Assembly: GCA_945873095.1 (NCBI GenBank)
Contig: CAMCBU010000013.1
Location: 1 to 52,337 of the forward strand
Direction of reading: 5' to 3'
Source of the DNA: Klebsiella pneumoniae
GTDB lineage: Bacteria > Pseudomonadota > Gammaproteobacteria > Steroidobacterales > Steroidobacteraceae
DNA length: 52,337 nt
Positions 1 through 13,380 of this stretch are shown in pieces. The notes beneath the pieces are model-generated. The model had not been told where the DNA came from. It did not search any database and saw nothing but the letters and a program-made list of their open reading frames with translations. Positions within the stretch are counted from its first letter, which is position 1. Each line of letters begins with the position of its first letter. A program made the translations under genes and the position numbers.

Positions 1-1031
1 GCTGCGGATAAGGCGTCGATTTTATTGAACACCAATGTGACCGGTAACCCTGGCGGCCACTGTGCTTGTTCGCTGCGCCAAGCCTCGGCATCCGGATCGG
101 CGATCGCATCGACGATGAACAAAATGCGATCGGCTTTGGCGATCTCGGCGCGGGCACGGCGTATCCCTTCGGCTTCGACGACATCCGCCGTCGTTCGAAG
201 GCCTGCGGTGTCGAGAACATGCAATGGCATACCATCGATCGCGATGTGTTCACGCAATACGTCGCGAGTCGTTCCGGCGACGGGCGTCACGATCGCCGCC
301 TCATAACCAGCCAGTGCATTCAACACGCTCGACTTGCCCGCATTCGGTCTGCCTGCAATGACAACCGTCATCCCGTCGCGCAGCAAGCGCCCTTGTTTAG
401 CCGAGCGTGTCACTTCGGAAAATCGTTGCTGTAGCGCATCGAGTCGTTTCACGAGCGCAGTATCGGCGAGGAAGTCGATTTCCTCTTCTGGAAAATCGAT
501 CGCGGCTTCGACCCAAGTACGTAACTCGATCAACGCTTCGACCAGACTGTGCACTTGCTGCGAAAACTCGCCTTGCAAAGATCGCAAAGCGGCACGAGCC
601 GCCGCCACCGAACCGGCATCGATCAGATCGGCAACGGCTTCGGCTTGGGCGAGATCGAGTTTGTCGTTGAGAAAAGCTCGCTCGGTGAATTCACCGGGGC
701 GCGCGCGGCGCGCACCGAGTTCGGTAACGCGAGAGAGCAACATCTCGAGAACCACGGGACCGCCATGCCCTTGAAGCTCGAGCACATCTTCACCGGTGTA
801 GCTGTGCGGCGCCGGAAAATAGAGCGCGATACCTTCGTCGATGGTCAAACCGGCTGCGTCTCTAAAAGGCACGAATGTGGCGCGCCGCGGTAGCGGTAAG
901 CCGCTCTCGATGACACCGCTTGCGATCGCGCTCGCCGCAGGACCCGATACCCGCACGATACCCACGCCACCTCGACCAGCGGCCGTGGCGATGGCGCAAA
1001 TGGTGTCAGGGGTGAAAGAAGCCTTCGTCAT
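1..1031 (-). CDS. mnmE: tRNA uridine-5-carboxymethylaminomethyl GTPase MnmE (3' end outside window)
   Basis: With MnmG, this GTPase modifies the wobble uridine (cmnm5U/nm5U) of certain tRNAs. The window holds the N-terminal ~343 codons; the C-terminus lies off the left edge. Reverse translation from ATG at 1031 starts [16 protein letters not shown] and shows the folate-binding N-terminal domain ([12 protein letters not shown]), the helical region, and the G domain with P-loop GRPNAGKS at residues 227-234, GTTRD, DTAG and NKID. The C-terminal catalytic Cys motif is not visible. In relatives mnmE follows yidC in one operon; here a VapBC pair on the other strand separates them, so mnmE probably needs its own promoter in the 50 bp upstream. 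Identity is clear. Confidence 0.97.
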   Translation of the reverse strand, partial: MTKASFTPDTICAIATAAGRGGVGIVRVSGPAASAIASGVIESGLPLPRRATFVPFRDAAGLTIDEGIALYFPAPHSYTGEDVLELQGHGGPVVLEMLLSRVTELGARRARPGEFTERAFLNDKLDLAQAEAVADLIDAGSVAAARAALRSLQGEFSQQVHSLVEALIELRTWVEAAIDFPEEEIDFLADTALVKRLDALQQRFSEVTRSAKQGRLLRDGMTVVIAGRPNAGKSSVLNALAGYEAAIVTPVAGTTRDVLREHIAIDGMPLHVLDTAGLRTTADVVEAEGIRRARAEIAKADRILFIVDAIADPDAEAWRSEQAQWPPGLPVTLVFNKIDALSA

Positions 1032-1057
1032 CGTTTTTACAGTAATCGGAAATTGTG

Positions 1058-1093
1058 TATGGGTGTCGATTCATTCTAGTATGGGTACCCATA
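1058..1093. promoter_or_regulatory. Putative VapBC autoregulatory operator
   Basis: A perfect 14-bp palindrome TATGGGTACCCATA (1080-1093) covers the first possible vapB start codon and abuts the second. A second copy of its half-site, TATGGGT, lies at 1058-1064, exactly 22 bp (about two helical turns) upstream. Ribbon-helix-helix antitoxins usually bind such phased or palindromic repeats to repress their own operon. The repeats are visible; the operator role is inferred. Occupancy could also affect the divergent mnmE, which starts at 1031. Confidence 0.5.
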
Positions 1094-1389
1094 TGAAAAC
1101 GACTATCGACATCTCAGATGAGCTGTTCGCCCGCGCGCGCAAGCTCGCGGAGCAGCAAGGTATAACCTTGCGCCGCCTCATCGAAGAGGGACTACAACTC
1201 GCGCTAGATAAACGTCGTGCTCCCAACCGCTCGTTCCGCTTGCCGACCGTGCGCGGTGAGGCGGTGCCGGATGACATCCTCGAACGCGGCATCCATGCCG
1301 TCGTTCTCGAATCGTACGCTTCGCGGGAAGATCGCGCCGCCGCATTAAGCGACACGGTCATCGAATCGGTCCACGATCATCCTCGTTGA
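1093..1389 (+). CDS. vapB: VapB-family antitoxin (ribbon-helix-helix)
   Basis: A 98-residue protein that opens MKTTIDISDELFARARKLA, the typical beta-strand plus helix of RHH/VapB antitoxins that dimerise, bind DNA and neutralise a PIN toxin. The rest (GITLRRLIEEGLQLAL, then a proline-rich tail) would be the second RHH helix and the toxin-wrapping tail. An in-frame ATG at 1081 would add four residues but lies inside a palindrome; 1093 is preferred because it begins the conserved core. The PIN toxin gene follows 9 nt after the stop. The pair sits antisense between mnmE and yidC, normally operon neighbours, which suggests insertion by transfer. Confidence 0.85.
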   Translation: MKTTIDISDELFARARKLAEQQGITLRRLIEEGLQLALDKRRAPNRSFRLPTVRGEAVPDDILERGIHAVVLESYASREDRAAALSDTVIESVHDHPR

Positions 1390-1398
1390 GGGCCTTCG

Positions 1399-1839
1399 GT
1401 GATCGCCCTTGATACCAATGTCTTGGTTTACGCACACCGCGAGGAATTGCCTCTGCACACGGCAGCGCGCGCGTGCATCGAGGGATTGGTGGCGAACGGC
1501 CAACGATTCGCCATCCCTTGGCCCTGCATTCACGAATTCTTTTCGGTGGTGACTCACCCGCGGCGTTTTCGTCCACCGAGCACAACAGATCAGGCTTTTG
1601 CTTTCCTGAAAGCGCTTCGTAGCACCGAACTGTCGGTTTGGTTGAGCGAGGGCGATTTACATCTCCACCAACTCGAATCTTTGGTGACCTCTTCTCGAAT
1701 CCAAGGCCCGCAAATTCATGACGCCAGAATCGCCGCGCTATGCCTCGCCAACGGCGTTCGCGAGTTGTGGACTGCCGACCGAGACTTTACGCGCTACCCG
1801 ACGCTAAAAATCCGCAATCCGCTAATCCCGGGGCGATGA
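1399..1839 (+). CDS. vapC: VapC-family PIN-domain toxin RNase
   Basis: A 146-residue PIN-domain protein, predicted to be a Mg2+-dependent endoribonuclease whose relatives cut tRNA or rRNA. The acidic residues are all present: D5 (MIALDTN), E46 (CIHEFF), D108 (IHDARIAA), and D127 and D129 (TADRDF). The toxin therefore looks intact. The start is GTG at 1399, preceded by GAGGG at about 1388-1392, which overlaps the vapB stop and implies translational coupling. It ends 7 bp before the convergent yidC stop. The RNA target cannot be read from the sequence. Confidence 0.88.
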   Translation: MIALDTNVLVYAHREELPLHTAARACIEGLVANGQRFAIPWPCIHEFFSVVTHPRRFRPPSTTDQAFAFLKALRSTELSVWLSEGDLHLHQLESLVTSSRIQGPQIHDARIAALCLANGVRELWTADRDFTRYPTLKIRNPLIPGR

Positions 1840-1846
1840 ATCCCGC

Positions 1847-3586
1847 TCAACTTGCTTTGGCTTTTTTAGCCTCCGCCTCGATGCGGCGGTTGATGTTCCA
1901 TTGCTGCGCGATCGACAACAAGGTGTTGGTGACCCAATACAGCACTAGACCGGCCGGGAAAAAGGCGAAGGTCGCACTCATGATGAACGGCAGGATCATG
2001 AACACCTTTGCCTGAATCGGATCGGGCGGCGTGGGGTTCAGCTTGTACTGCACGAACATCGCACCAGCCATGATGATCGGCAACACAAAGAAAGGATCGC
2101 GCGAGGACAAATCCTGGATCCAGAAAGCGAAGGATGCCTGTCGCATCTCGACGCTTTCGAGCAGCACCCAGTAGAACGCGAAGAACACCGGCATTTGAAT
2201 GAGGATCGGCAAACAACCGGCCAACGGGTTGATCTTCTCGCGCTTGTAGAGATCCATCATGGCGCGACCGAGTTTCTCGCGATCGTCTTTATACGTTTCC
2301 TGCAGATTTTTCATGCGCGGCCCGAGAACGCGCATTTTCGCCATGGATTTTCCAGACGACTCCGACAACGGGTAAAACACCAATTTCAGCAGCAGCGTGA
2401 TCAGAACGATCGACCAGCCCCAATTCGTCGTGAGTTTGTAAGCTTGCTCGAGTAACCAGAACAGTGGCTTGGCGAGCAACGTGAGAATGCCGTAGTCGGC
2501 GACGAGATCGAGCCTCGGACCGGCTTGTTCCAATTGCGCCTGCAACTTCGGCCCGACGAACAAGGTCTCTTCGAAGGTTGCGCCACTGCTCGGCGCCACG
2601 GTGATCGAAGGCCCCGTGGTCGAGAGTAGATATTGATTGCCCTCGGTCTTGATCGAGTAGCGATAGGTCACCGCGCCGGCAGGGACGATCGCCGCGACGA
2701 AGTGATGTTGCATCCCCGCGATCCAACCGCCTTGGATGTCGCGTGACAGCGCACGATCCTCAGCACTGTCGCGATCGAGTTTTTCATATTTGATGCCGTC
2801 GTAGTAAGCCGGCCCTTGGAAAGCGTAGCTCTCGACCGAGAACATGGAAGTTTCGACCGGCGGATCGTTACGCAAGATTTGCGCATAGGAAGCAGCGCGC
2901 CAAGTCGCCGTGCCCGCATTTTCAACGTCGTAGCGCAAATCGATTCGGTATTGACCGCGCTTGAATACGTAGGTCTTAGTGACGGTGACACCGGCTTCGG
3001 CATCGCGCCACACGAGTGGCACACGCAATTCGTCAGCGCCCTCGGCCATTCGATATTCGTTCTGGGCTGAGTCGAAATCAGCAAGATGCGTCGGTCGCGA
3101 CTCGCCTGCAGCTCCGGTCAAACCCGTCTGCAATAGATAAAAATTGGCCGGGTTGGTATTGAGCAAGCGAACCCGCGCGTCTTCGCCTTTGACGAGCGGA
3201 TACTGCGTGAGATCCGCGAGCACCAAATCGCCACCGCGCAACGAGACTTCGGCAGTCAAAACATCGGTCACCACCTTGATGGTGCTCGCGACGGCGGTTG
3301 GCGTTGCGGACGCTTGCGGCGCGGCGACGTTGGCGGCGTCCGCTTCGGGGGCGGCACTCGTGGCGTTGCCGGTGGTGGTGGCGGTTGTCGCGTTCGCCGT
3401 TGTCGCTGCCGATTGCGGCACGCTCGCCGCAAGACCGGTGACTGCTTCGGCACTCGGCGCCGCAGCGGCAGTGGTGGCCGCGGAGGGTGTTGGCAGCGCG
3501 TAATCACGCTGCCAAGTTTCGTAGTTGAGCCACAGCGCGAGCACGAGGCCGAGCCACAGGAACATGCGAGCATTGGTCGAAGTCAC
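1847..3586 (-). CDS. yidC: Membrane protein insertase YidC
   Basis: Inserts and folds inner-membrane proteins, alone or with Sec. The 579-residue protein has the Gram-negative layout: an N-terminal TM ([16 protein letters not shown]), an Ala/Thr-rich linker (~30-110), a large periplasmic domain (~110-350), then the conserved TM core from about residue 370 with the cytoplasmic loop ([19 protein letters not shown]) and [21 protein letters not shown]. The C-terminal tail is basic. It overlaps yidD by 4 nt and belongs to the leftward rpmH-rnpA-yidD-yidC operon. It is the likely insertase for the c-ring subunit encoded by atpE at the other end of the window. Confidence 0.98.
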   Translation of the reverse strand: MTSTNARMFLWLGLVLALWLNYETWQRDYALPTPSAATTAAAAPSAEAVTGLAASVPQSAATTANATTATTTGNATSAAPEADAANVAAPQASATPTAVASTIKVVTDVLTAEVSLRGGDLVLADLTQYPLVKGEDARVRLLNTNPANFYLLQTGLTGAAGESRPTHLADFDSAQNEYRMAEGADELRVPLVWRDAEAGVTVTKTYVFKRGQYRIDLRYDVENAGTATWRAASYAQILRNDPPVETSMFSVESYAFQGPAYYDGIKYEKLDRDSAEDRALSRDIQGGWIAGMQHHFVAAIVPAGAVTYRYSIKTEGNQYLLSTTGPSITVAPSSGATFEETLFVGPKLQAQLEQAGPRLDLVADYGILTLLAKPLFWLLEQAYKLTTNWGWSIVLITLLLKLVFYPLSESSGKSMAKMRVLGPRMKNLQETYKDDREKLGRAMMDLYKREKINPLAGCLPILIQMPVFFAFYWVLLESVEMRQASFAFWIQDLSSRDPFFVLPIIMAGAMFVQYKLNPTPPDPIQAKVFMILPFIMSATFAFFPAGLVLYWVTNTLLSIAQQWNINRRIEAEAKKAKAS

Positions 3587-3816
3587 GTCGATCTCTTCTC
3601 TAAACGCGGCGGCACGGGATCGTAACCGCCTTCACAAAAAGGATGGCAACGGCCCACTCGTTTAAGAGTTAACCAGCTGCCCCGCATCGCACCATGCATC
3701 TCGAGAGCCTCGAGCGCGTAATGCGAACAAGTCGGAAAAAAACGGCATCGTGGCCCCAACAGCGGGCTCACGATGAGCTGATACGCACGAACTAGGGCCC
3801 GGAGGATGTGGCGCAT
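3583..3816 (-). CDS. yidD: Membrane protein insertion efficiency factor YidD
   Basis: A 77-residue YidD-family protein ([21 protein letters not shown]) with the conserved Cys-rich core [15 protein letters not shown] and [13 protein letters not shown]. The family forms an amphipathic membrane-associated protein that helps YidC-dependent insertion. An in-frame ATG at 3837 would add seven residues; 3816 matches the family N-terminus. The gene overlaps the rnpA 3' end by about 25 nt and the yidC start by 4 nt, so the three are translationally coupled, the usual arrangement. Confidence 0.95.
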   Translation of the reverse strand: MRHILRALVRAYQLIVSPLLGPRCRFFPTCSHYALEALEMHGAMRGSWLTLKRVGRCHPFCEGGYDPVPPRLEKRST

Positions 3817-4151
3817 GATTTTGCTGCCTGTGTCCAAAGACCCTCGAGACTCTCGCGTATCGATTGTGCCGACGCCGCTCGCACAGCCGCTCGCGCACCG
3901 ATGATGTAATCGGCCGCGGGTAGTCGATGCTGAGCGTGTCGGAACGACTCGCGGATTATGCGACGAAGTTTGTTACGGGCGACGGCATTTCCGACGGTTT
4001 TTGCCGCAACGGCCATACCCAACCGAGGCCTGTCGGTGGCAGCCCTGCGGATGACTAAACTCAGTAGGGGATTCCCGAAGCGACGACCCTGCCGGTAGGC
4101 AGCTTCGAAGTCGACTTTACGGAGAACGCGGTTAGCGGCAGGAAACCGCAA
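3792..4151 (-). CDS. rnpA: Ribonuclease P protein component
   Basis: The protein subunit of RNase P, which binds the 5' leader of pre-tRNA. It has 119 residues, with the RNR motif [14 protein letters not shown] at about 58-71 and the N-terminal [15 protein letters not shown] typical of the family. No in-frame ATG or GTG precedes the conserved part; the best start is TTG at 4151, 29 nt after the rpmH stop. The weak start would keep RnpA far below ribosomal protein L34 from the same transcript, as is known for this operon. The C-terminus extends beyond the usual end and overlaps yidD. Confidence 0.93.
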   Translation of the reverse strand: MRFPAANRVLRKVDFEAAYRQGRRFGNPLLSLVIRRAATDRPRLGMAVAAKTVGNAVARNKLRRIIRESFRHAQHRLPAADYIIGARAAVRAASAQSIRESLEGLWTQAAKSCATSSGP

Positions 4152-4180
4152 CCGAACAGGTGCCGACGAAGCGTCCCGGA

Positions 4181-4315
4181 TCAGGGGATCAGCTTCTTGC
4201 GACCCTTGGCGCGACGACGCGAGAGGATTTTACGACCGTTGGCCGTGGCCATACGGGCACGGAAACCGTGGGTTCGGGCGCGGCGGACTTTGCTGGGCTG
4301 ATAGGTGCGTTTCAT
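4181..4315 (-). CDS. rpmH: Large ribosomal subunit protein bL34
   Basis: A 44-residue, very basic protein ([20 protein letters not shown] through GRKKLIP), a full-length bL34. The start ATG at 4315 follows a 20-nt leader from the predicted TSS near 4336 and has GGTGA upstream. It is the first gene of the leftward rpmH-rnpA-yidD-yidC operon and diverges from dnaA, the classic bacterial origin arrangement. Confidence 0.98.
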   Translation of the reverse strand: MKRTYQPSKVRRARTHGFRARMATANGRKILSRRRAKGRKKLIP

Positions 4316-4342
4316 GCGGGCGTCACCGAAAAAAGGCCGCAG

Positions 4343-4371
4343 AGGTTAAGCAGCGGCACCGTGAGTGTCAA
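4343..4371 (-). promoter_or_regulatory. Sigma-70 promoter of rpmH operon
   Basis: Reading leftward, a perfect -35 TTGACA (4366-4371) is followed by a 17-bp spacer and -10 TAACCT (4343-4348), which puts the start near 4336, about 20 nt before the rpmH ATG. Perfect -35 and spacing fit a strong ribosomal-protein promoter. Confidence 0.75.
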
Positions 4372-4383
4372 GCCAAATCCGAG

Positions 4384-4412
4384 ATATCCACAGGCCGGGC
4401 TATCGGTATATT
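4384..4412 (+). promoter_or_regulatory. Putative dnaA promoter with overlapping DnaA box
   Basis: ATATCCACA at 4384-4392 differs from the DnaA box TTATNCACA only at position 1. It lies at the -35 position of a candidate rightward -10, TATATT (4407-4412), 46 nt before the dnaA start. DnaA binding here could repress dnaA, as in other bacteria. The -35 itself is poor, so the promoter is a weak prediction. Confidence 0.4.
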
Positions 4413-4457
4413 CTCTCCATCCCCTTCCCGATTCCTCATCAACAGGCAGGTTGGCGC

Positions 4458-5798
4458 TTGGACCACTCGCTGTGGGCTCGCTGCGCGCAAGCGCTGGAAA
4501 GCGAGCTCCCTGAAGCACAATTCAACACCTGGGTTCGTCCTTTGCAGGCGATCGAGGGTGATGGCTCGTTGAAGTTGCTGGCCCCGAACCGGTTCGTCGT
4601 CGATTGGGTCAACGCCAACCTATTGCCGAGAATCGGTGTTTGGCTGCAAAACGCCATACCGGGACAGGCGCCGATCGTCACGGTGCAGGTCGGCGCAAAA
4701 CCCGAGGTGGAACCATCTAGCCCGCTTGCCGCGTCATTGACGATGTTGCCGACCGCGCGGCCGGCAGGCCTGATCGTCGGTGCGCGCTTGAACCCGGACT
4801 CCACTTTCGAGACCTTCGTCGTCGGCAAGAGCAATCAGCTCGCCAAAGCTGCCGCGCAACAGGTCGGTGAGAACCCTGGGAAAGCCTATAACCCGCTGTT
4901 CATTTACGGTGGGGTGGGTCTCGGCAAGACCCATCTGATGCACGCCGTCGGTCACGCCATTCTCGCGCGCAGACCCGATGCGCGCATTGCCTATGTCCAC
5001 TCTGAGCGCTTCGTCAGCGATATGGTCAAAGCGCTGCAGCACAATCAGATGAACGAATTCAAAGCCGCGTATCGCTCGCTCGATGCGCTATTGATCGACG
5101 ACATTCAGTTTTTTGCCGGAAAAGAACGCTCGCAAGAAGAATTCTTCCACACCTTCAATGCACTGCTCGAAGGTCAGCAACAAGTCATCCTCACCTGTGA
5201 TCGTTATCCCAAAGAAGTCGACGGACTCGAAGAACGCCTGAAATCCCGCTTCGGTTGGGGTTTGACCGTCGCCATCGAGCCGCCGGAACTCGAGACCTGC
5301 GCGGCAATTTTGATCAGTAAGGGTGAAGCTGCGGGTGCGACGATCTCGCAAGATGTCGCGTTATTCATCGCCAAACGCATTCGCTCCAACGTGCGCGAAC
5401 TCGAAGGCGCGTTGCGTCGCGTCATCGCCAACGCGCGTTTTACCGGGCAAGCGATCACGGTCGATTTCGCCAAAGAAGCGCTCAAAGATTTGCTGTCACT
5501 GCAAGCGCGGCTGATCACGATCGAGAACATCCAAAAGACGGTGGCCGATTACTGCAAGGTTCGTGTTTCTGATTTGTTATCCGAGCGGCGCAGTCGGTCG
5601 GTGGCGAGACCACGCCAGATCGCGATGGCGCTTGCCAAGGAACTCACGCAACACAGCCTGCCAGAGATTGGTGATGCCTTCGGCGGCCGCGACCACACGA
5701 CCGTTCTGCACGCTTGCCGGCGTATCAAGGCGCTGCGAGAAACGGAGCAGCGCATCGCGGAAGATTATTCAAACCTGTTGAGAACCCTGACAGGTTGA
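4458..5798 (+). CDS. dnaA: Chromosomal replication initiator DnaA
   Basis: An AAA+ ATPase that binds DnaA boxes, melts oriC and loads the helicase. It has 446 residues from TTG at 4458 (then [24 protein letters not shown], the conserved domain I start). A GTG at 4365 in the same frame adds 31 unconserved residues and is rejected. Walker [11 protein letters not shown] has K157, Walker B is LLIDDIQFF, and the C-terminal domain IV signature is [20 protein letters not shown] rare TTG start would help keep DnaA low. It diverges from rpmH and precedes dnaN by 199 bp, more than the other gaps in this cluster. Confidence 0.97.
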   Translation: MDHSLWARCAQALESELPEAQFNTWVRPLQAIEGDGSLKLLAPNRFVVDWVNANLLPRIGVWLQNAIPGQAPIVTVQVGAKPEVEPSSPLAASLTMLPTARPAGLIVGARLNPDSTFETFVVGKSNQLAKAAAQQVGENPGKAYNPLFIYGGVGLGKTHLMHAVGHAILARRPDARIAYVHSERFVSDMVKALQHNQMNEFKAAYRSLDALLIDDIQFFAGKERSQEEFFHTFNALLEGQQQVILTCDRYPKEVDGLEERLKSRFGWGLTVAIEPPELETCAAILISKGEAAGATISQDVALFIAKRIRSNVRELEGALRRVIANARFTGQAITVDFAKEALKDLLSLQARLITIENIQKTVADYCKVRVSDLLSERRSRSVARPRQIAMALAKELTQHSLPEIGDAFGGRDHTTVLHACRRIKALRETEQRIAEDYSNLLRTLTG

Positions 5799-5997
5799 AG
5801 TTCATAAGTTGTGGATGTTTTCGAGGGCGAAAATCATTCACAATCGACGCACAGGGAATCGGTCGGATATGCCTAGCCGCATGCACAGGGCAATTGAACG
5901 CAACAGGCTGATTTGTCGAGGGTTATTCAGGTTTTCCGCATATCCACAGTGCCTATAATCACAACTATCTGAATTCTTAAATTCTTAAAACCTATAT
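5799..5997. other. Candidate chromosomal origin oriC (dnaA-dnaN intergenic)
   Basis: This 199-bp gap holds DnaA-box-like sites TCATTCACA (5834-5842) and ATATCCACA (5940-5948), each one mismatch from TTATNCACA, plus weaker TTGTGGATG (5809-5817) and GCATGCACA (about 5879-5887). It ends in a very AT-rich stretch (about 5954-5997) with a tandem 8-mer AATTCTTA at 5972-5979 and 5980-5987, like a DNA unwinding element. Gene polarity switches just to the left. oriC lies next to dnaA in many bacteria. No box is perfect, and the rpmH-dnaA gap carries only one, so this gap is the better candidate. Confidence 0.6.
5954..5959 (+). promoter_or_regulatory. -10 element upstream of dnaN
   Basis: A perfect TATAAT 39 nt before the dnaN ATG, directly downstream of the DnaA-box-like site at 5940-5948. 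No good -35 is seen at 16-18 bp. The overlap suggests DnaA influences dnaN-recF-gyrB transcription. No Shine-Dalgarno is visible before dnaN; the leader is AT-rich instead. Confidence 0.45.
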
Positions 5998-7095
5998 ATG
6001 AAAGTCACAGCCACTCGCGAAGAGATCCTCGGCCCGGTCCAGAACGTGATCGGCGTGGTCGAACGGCGACAGACCATGCCGGTGCTTTCCAACGTTCTGC
6101 TCAGCGCTCGCAATAACCGCTTGAGCGTGACTGGAACGGATCTCGAGGTCGAACTTGTGAGCGCAGTGACGATTACGGTAAGCGCCCCTGGCGAACTCAC
6201 CGTTCCGGGTCGTAAATTGCTCGACATCTTGCGCTCGTTGCCCGAGGGGGTGTCCGTGACGCTCGCGAGCGAAGCGGATCGAGTAGTGGTGCGCGCCGGG
6301 CGTAGTCGGTTCACGCTCTCGACGTTGCCAGCGGCCGAATTTCCGGTCATCGACGAAATCAACCCGCAACAAGTTTTGAAATTGCCGCAGGCGGCGTTTC
6401 GGCGCCTGATCGACAAGACCCACTTTTCGATGGCGCAACAAGACGTGCGCTATTACCTAAACGGGATGTTGCTCGAATCCGAAGGGGGCAAGCTGCGCGC
6501 CGTCGCCACCGACGGGCATCGCTTGGCCCTGTGTGAAACGACACTGACCGAACGGGTCACCGGCAAGCAGCAGGTCATTCTGCCGCGCAAGGGCGTGCTC
6601 GAGTTGCAACGCATGCTCGGTGAGGAAGGTGAAGTCGAGTTTTCGATCGGTACCAATCACGTTCGCTGCCAGATCGGCGACATTCGCTTCATTTCGAAGC
6701 TCATTGACGGTCGTTTCCCGGAGTACGGCCGCGTGATCCCAAGCAATGCAAATCGCGTGATCGACGCAGATCGCGGCATTTTGCGACAAAGTCTGCAACG
6801 TACGGCGATTTTGTCCAACGAAAAATATCGTGGGATTCGCCTCAACATCAAACCGAACCTGTTGACGCTCCAAGCTCACAACCCAGAGCAAGAAGAAGCG
6901 GAAGATCAACTGGAAGTCAGCTACAGCGGCGAAGAAATCGAGATCGGGTTCAACGTGACCTACCTCCTCGAAGCCCTCTCTGCAATCGATACCGAACACG
7001 TCAACTTTGCGCTCACTGACGCCAATAGCAGCTGTTTGATCACAGCTTCCGAAGCGGACGGCGCTAAGTATGTCGTGATGCCCATGAGGCTCTGA
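5998..7095 (+). CDS. dnaN: DNA polymerase III beta subunit (sliding clamp)
   Basis: Forms the ring-shaped dimer that tethers Pol III and other partners to DNA. The 365-residue length is normal (366-367 in relatives). The N-terminus MKVTATREEILGPVQNVIGVVERRQTMPVLSN and the C-terminal end YVVMPMRL are family hallmarks; the latter forms part of the hydrophobic partner-binding pocket. Three clamp domains of about 120 residues are apparent. recF starts 6 nt after the stop, so dnaN, recF and probably gyrB are co-transcribed. Confidence 0.98.
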   Translation: MKVTATREEILGPVQNVIGVVERRQTMPVLSNVLLSARNNRLSVTGTDLEVELVSAVTITVSAPGELTVPGRKLLDILRSLPEGVSVTLASEADRVVVRAGRSRFTLSTLPAAEFPVIDEINPQQVLKLPQAAFRRLIDKTHFSMAQQDVRYYLNGMLLESEGGKLRAVATDGHRLALCETTLTERVTGKQQVILPRKGVLELQRMLGEEGEVEFSIGTNHVRCQIGDIRFISKLIDGRFPEYGRVIPSNANRVIDADRGILRQSLQRTAILSNEKYRGIRLNIKPNLLTLQAHNPEQEEAEDQLEVSYSGEEIEIGFNVTYLLEALSAIDTEHVNFALTDANSSCLITASEADGAKYVVMPMRL

Positions 7096-7101
7096 TCGCG
7101 A

Positions 7102-8175
7102 ATGGCGTTGGCGGAGCTGACCGTCCGGGATCTCCGCTGTATCGAAACTGCTGAATTGACCTTCGGCCCCGGTACCACGCTGATTTATGGCGCTAATGGT
7201 GCCGGTAAAACATCGATCCTCGAGGCGATTTACCTCCTCGGTCGAGGGCGCTCGTTCCGGACCCGTCTCAATGAGCGCCTGATTCGTCATGGACAAGGTC
7301 TCTGTCGAGCCGTCGGCAAGGTGGTTCATCCCGACGGTGCCCATACCCTCGGGGTAGAAGTTCAAAAGGGGGGTGAACAACGCTCTGCCACGATTGGGCG
7401 TCTCAATGGCAGTAGTATCCGCAGTTTGTCGGAGTTGGCGCTCGCGTTCCCAACGCAAATTATCGACCCCGACGCCCATAAGCTCATCGAGGAGAGCGCC
7501 ACGCGCCGGCGGCGCTGGTTAGATTGGGCTGTGTTCCACGTGGAACCTAGCTTTGCCTCCGCTTGGAGCCGATATCAGCGCGCGCTGCTCCAACGGAACG
7601 CCGCTCTAAAATCAGGCTCGGCACCGGTTGCGGTCTGGGATGAGGAATTGGCTCGCGAGGGCGAAAGCTTGACCTTGGCCCGCGAGCGGGTTCTATCCGC
7701 CTTGCTCCCCTACTGGACGGAGATGGTCGAAGAACTGGTCGGCCTCGACGTCTCGTTGAGTTTTCTTCCGGGCTGGGATCGCAGCGCATCGCTGGCCGAT
7801 GCCTTGGCCGCGCAGACCCACCGTGACCGTGATCGGCGTACCACCACCATCGGACCACATCGCGCTGATATCAGCGTTCGGGTAAAGGGGAGAGCGGCTC
7901 GCGAGGTTTTGTCGCGCGGGCAACAGAAACTGGCCGCGGTGACGCTCAGTCTGTGCCAATTGGAGTTTCTCAAACGCGAGCACGATTTGCGTCCGACGGT
8001 GCTCCTGGATGATCCCTCTGCTGAACTCGATCACAGTCGACTCGAGCGTTTCATCGGGCGGGTTCGACGCTTGGAGAGCCAGATCGTAGTGACCGCACTC
8101 GAGAAAGATTTCCGCCTGTTTGGTGAGCCTGAAAACCTGTTTCACGTGGAACAAGGCAGGGTATTTCGGGTATGA
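7102..8175 (+). CDS. recF: DNA replication and repair protein RecF
   Basis: An SMC/ABC-like ATPase that acts with RecO and RecR to load RecA at ssDNA gaps. It has 357 residues; Walker A GANGAGKTS spans 30-38 (K36), the signature is LSRGQQKLAAVTLSL, and Walker B is VLLDDPSAELD. Two parS sites for ParB lie inside the gene, at codons for VFHVEP (mid-gene) and LFHVEQ (just before the C-terminus), so the DNA serves both protein coding and chromosome segregation. It lies between dnaN and gyrB in the standard order. Confidence 0.97.
   Translation: MALAELTVRDLRCIETAELTFGPGTTLIYGANGAGKTSILEAIYLLGRGRSFRTRLNERLIRHGQGLCRAVGKVVHPDGAHTLGVEVQKGGEQRSATIGRLNGSSIRSLSELALAFPTQIIDPDAHKLIEESATRRRRWLDWAVFHVEPSFASAWSRYQRALLQRNAALKSGSAPVAVWDEELAREGESLTLARERVLSALLPYWTEMVEELVGLDVSLSFLPGWDRSASLADALAAQTHRDRDRRTTTIGPHRADISVRVKGRAAREVLSRGQQKLAAVTLSLCQLEFLKREHDLRPTVLLDDPSAELDHSRLERFIGRVRRLESQIVVTALEKDFRLFGEPENLFHVEQGRVFRV
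7532..7547. promoter_or_regulatory. parS site 1 (ParB-binding centromere)
   Basis: TGTTCCACGTGGAACC, a near-perfect palindrome around CACGTG that matches the parS consensus of pseudomonads and is one step from the Bacillus TGTTTCACGTGAAACA. It lies inside recF at the codons for VFHVEP, about 1.6 kb from the oriC candidate. The cognate parA and parB are in this window (45393-47937). Confidence 0.9.
8138..8153. promoter_or_regulatory. parS site 2 (ParB-binding centromere)
   Basis: TGTTTCACGTGGAACA, which differs from the palindromic consensus only by one half being the TTTC and the other the GGAA variant; both occur in natural parS sites. It lies 591 bp after the first, near the 3' end of recF, encoding LFHVEQ. 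Two close parS sites would nucleate the ParB-CTP clamp complex next to the origin. Confidence 0.88.
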
Positions 8176-10623
<2,448 letters not shown>

Positions 10624-10647
10624 GAATTCAAGCAGCGACGGGACTAG

Positions 10648-11112
10648 CTAGCCGTTTTTTTGAGTGGCGGCCGCGCGCAACTTGGTGGCGATGAAAGCGG
10701 CGTGGCCAACGTGCAGCAAGTCGCCGAGTTTGCGCATCAGGTGATGCTCGTGGTCGTCCAGCTTGCCGTCGGCATAAGCGACCTGCCAGAACATCTCCAG
10801 AATCCGCTGTTTTTCCGACGCGTCGAACGCCGCGTGCAGTTGCGATGTGAAGGCGTGGAGATCGTGAGCGGCTTCCTGGCGCGCGCGGGCCAATGACATC
10901 AATGAGGCGAGCTCCTCCGCGGTGAGCTCAAAACGCTCCCTGAGCAGGCGTTCGACGGTGGTGACTTCGACTTCGCTTGCGCCAGCGTCGGATTGCATGA
11001 TTTCGATCAACAGCACCGCCGTTGCCAATTGCAGCCGATGGTTCTCTGTTTCGGCCGATCCGCTGACCGCGGACTGCACCGTGCCGAACAACTCTCGCCA
11101 GTGTTTGAGCAT
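10648..11112 (-). CDS. TerB-like tellurite-resistance-family protein
   Basis: A 154-residue soluble, helical, acidic protein. The region LATAVLLIEIMQSDAGASEVE and the later YADGKLDDHEHHLMRKLGDLLHV match the TerB fold, in which two EF-hand-like acidic repeats bind metal. The family is widespread and mostly of unknown role; stand-alone members need not confer tellurite resistance and no other ter genes are present. It faces gyrB tail to tail (24 nt) and diverges from argG by 43 bp. The start is ATG at 11112. Confidence 0.75.
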   Translation of the reverse strand: MLKHWRELFGTVQSAVSGSAETENHRLQLATAVLLIEIMQSDAGASEVEVTTVERLLRERFELTAEELASLMSLARARQEAAHDLHAFTSQLHAAFDASEKQRILEMFWQVAYADGKLDDHEHHLMRKLGDLLHVGHAAFIATKLRAAATQKNG

Positions 11113-11146
11113 CCTTGCCTCCTCAGGCGCATGTTAACCCCGGTAA

Positions 11147-13357
<2,211 letters not shown>

Positions 13358-13380
<23 letters not shown>

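Noticed and set aside
10641-10662. CTAGCTAG with a following T run as a gyrB terminator
   Set aside because: The only stem is three base pairs around a 10-nt loop, and the T run is coding sequence (Lys-Asn codons) of the TerB-like gene on the other strand.
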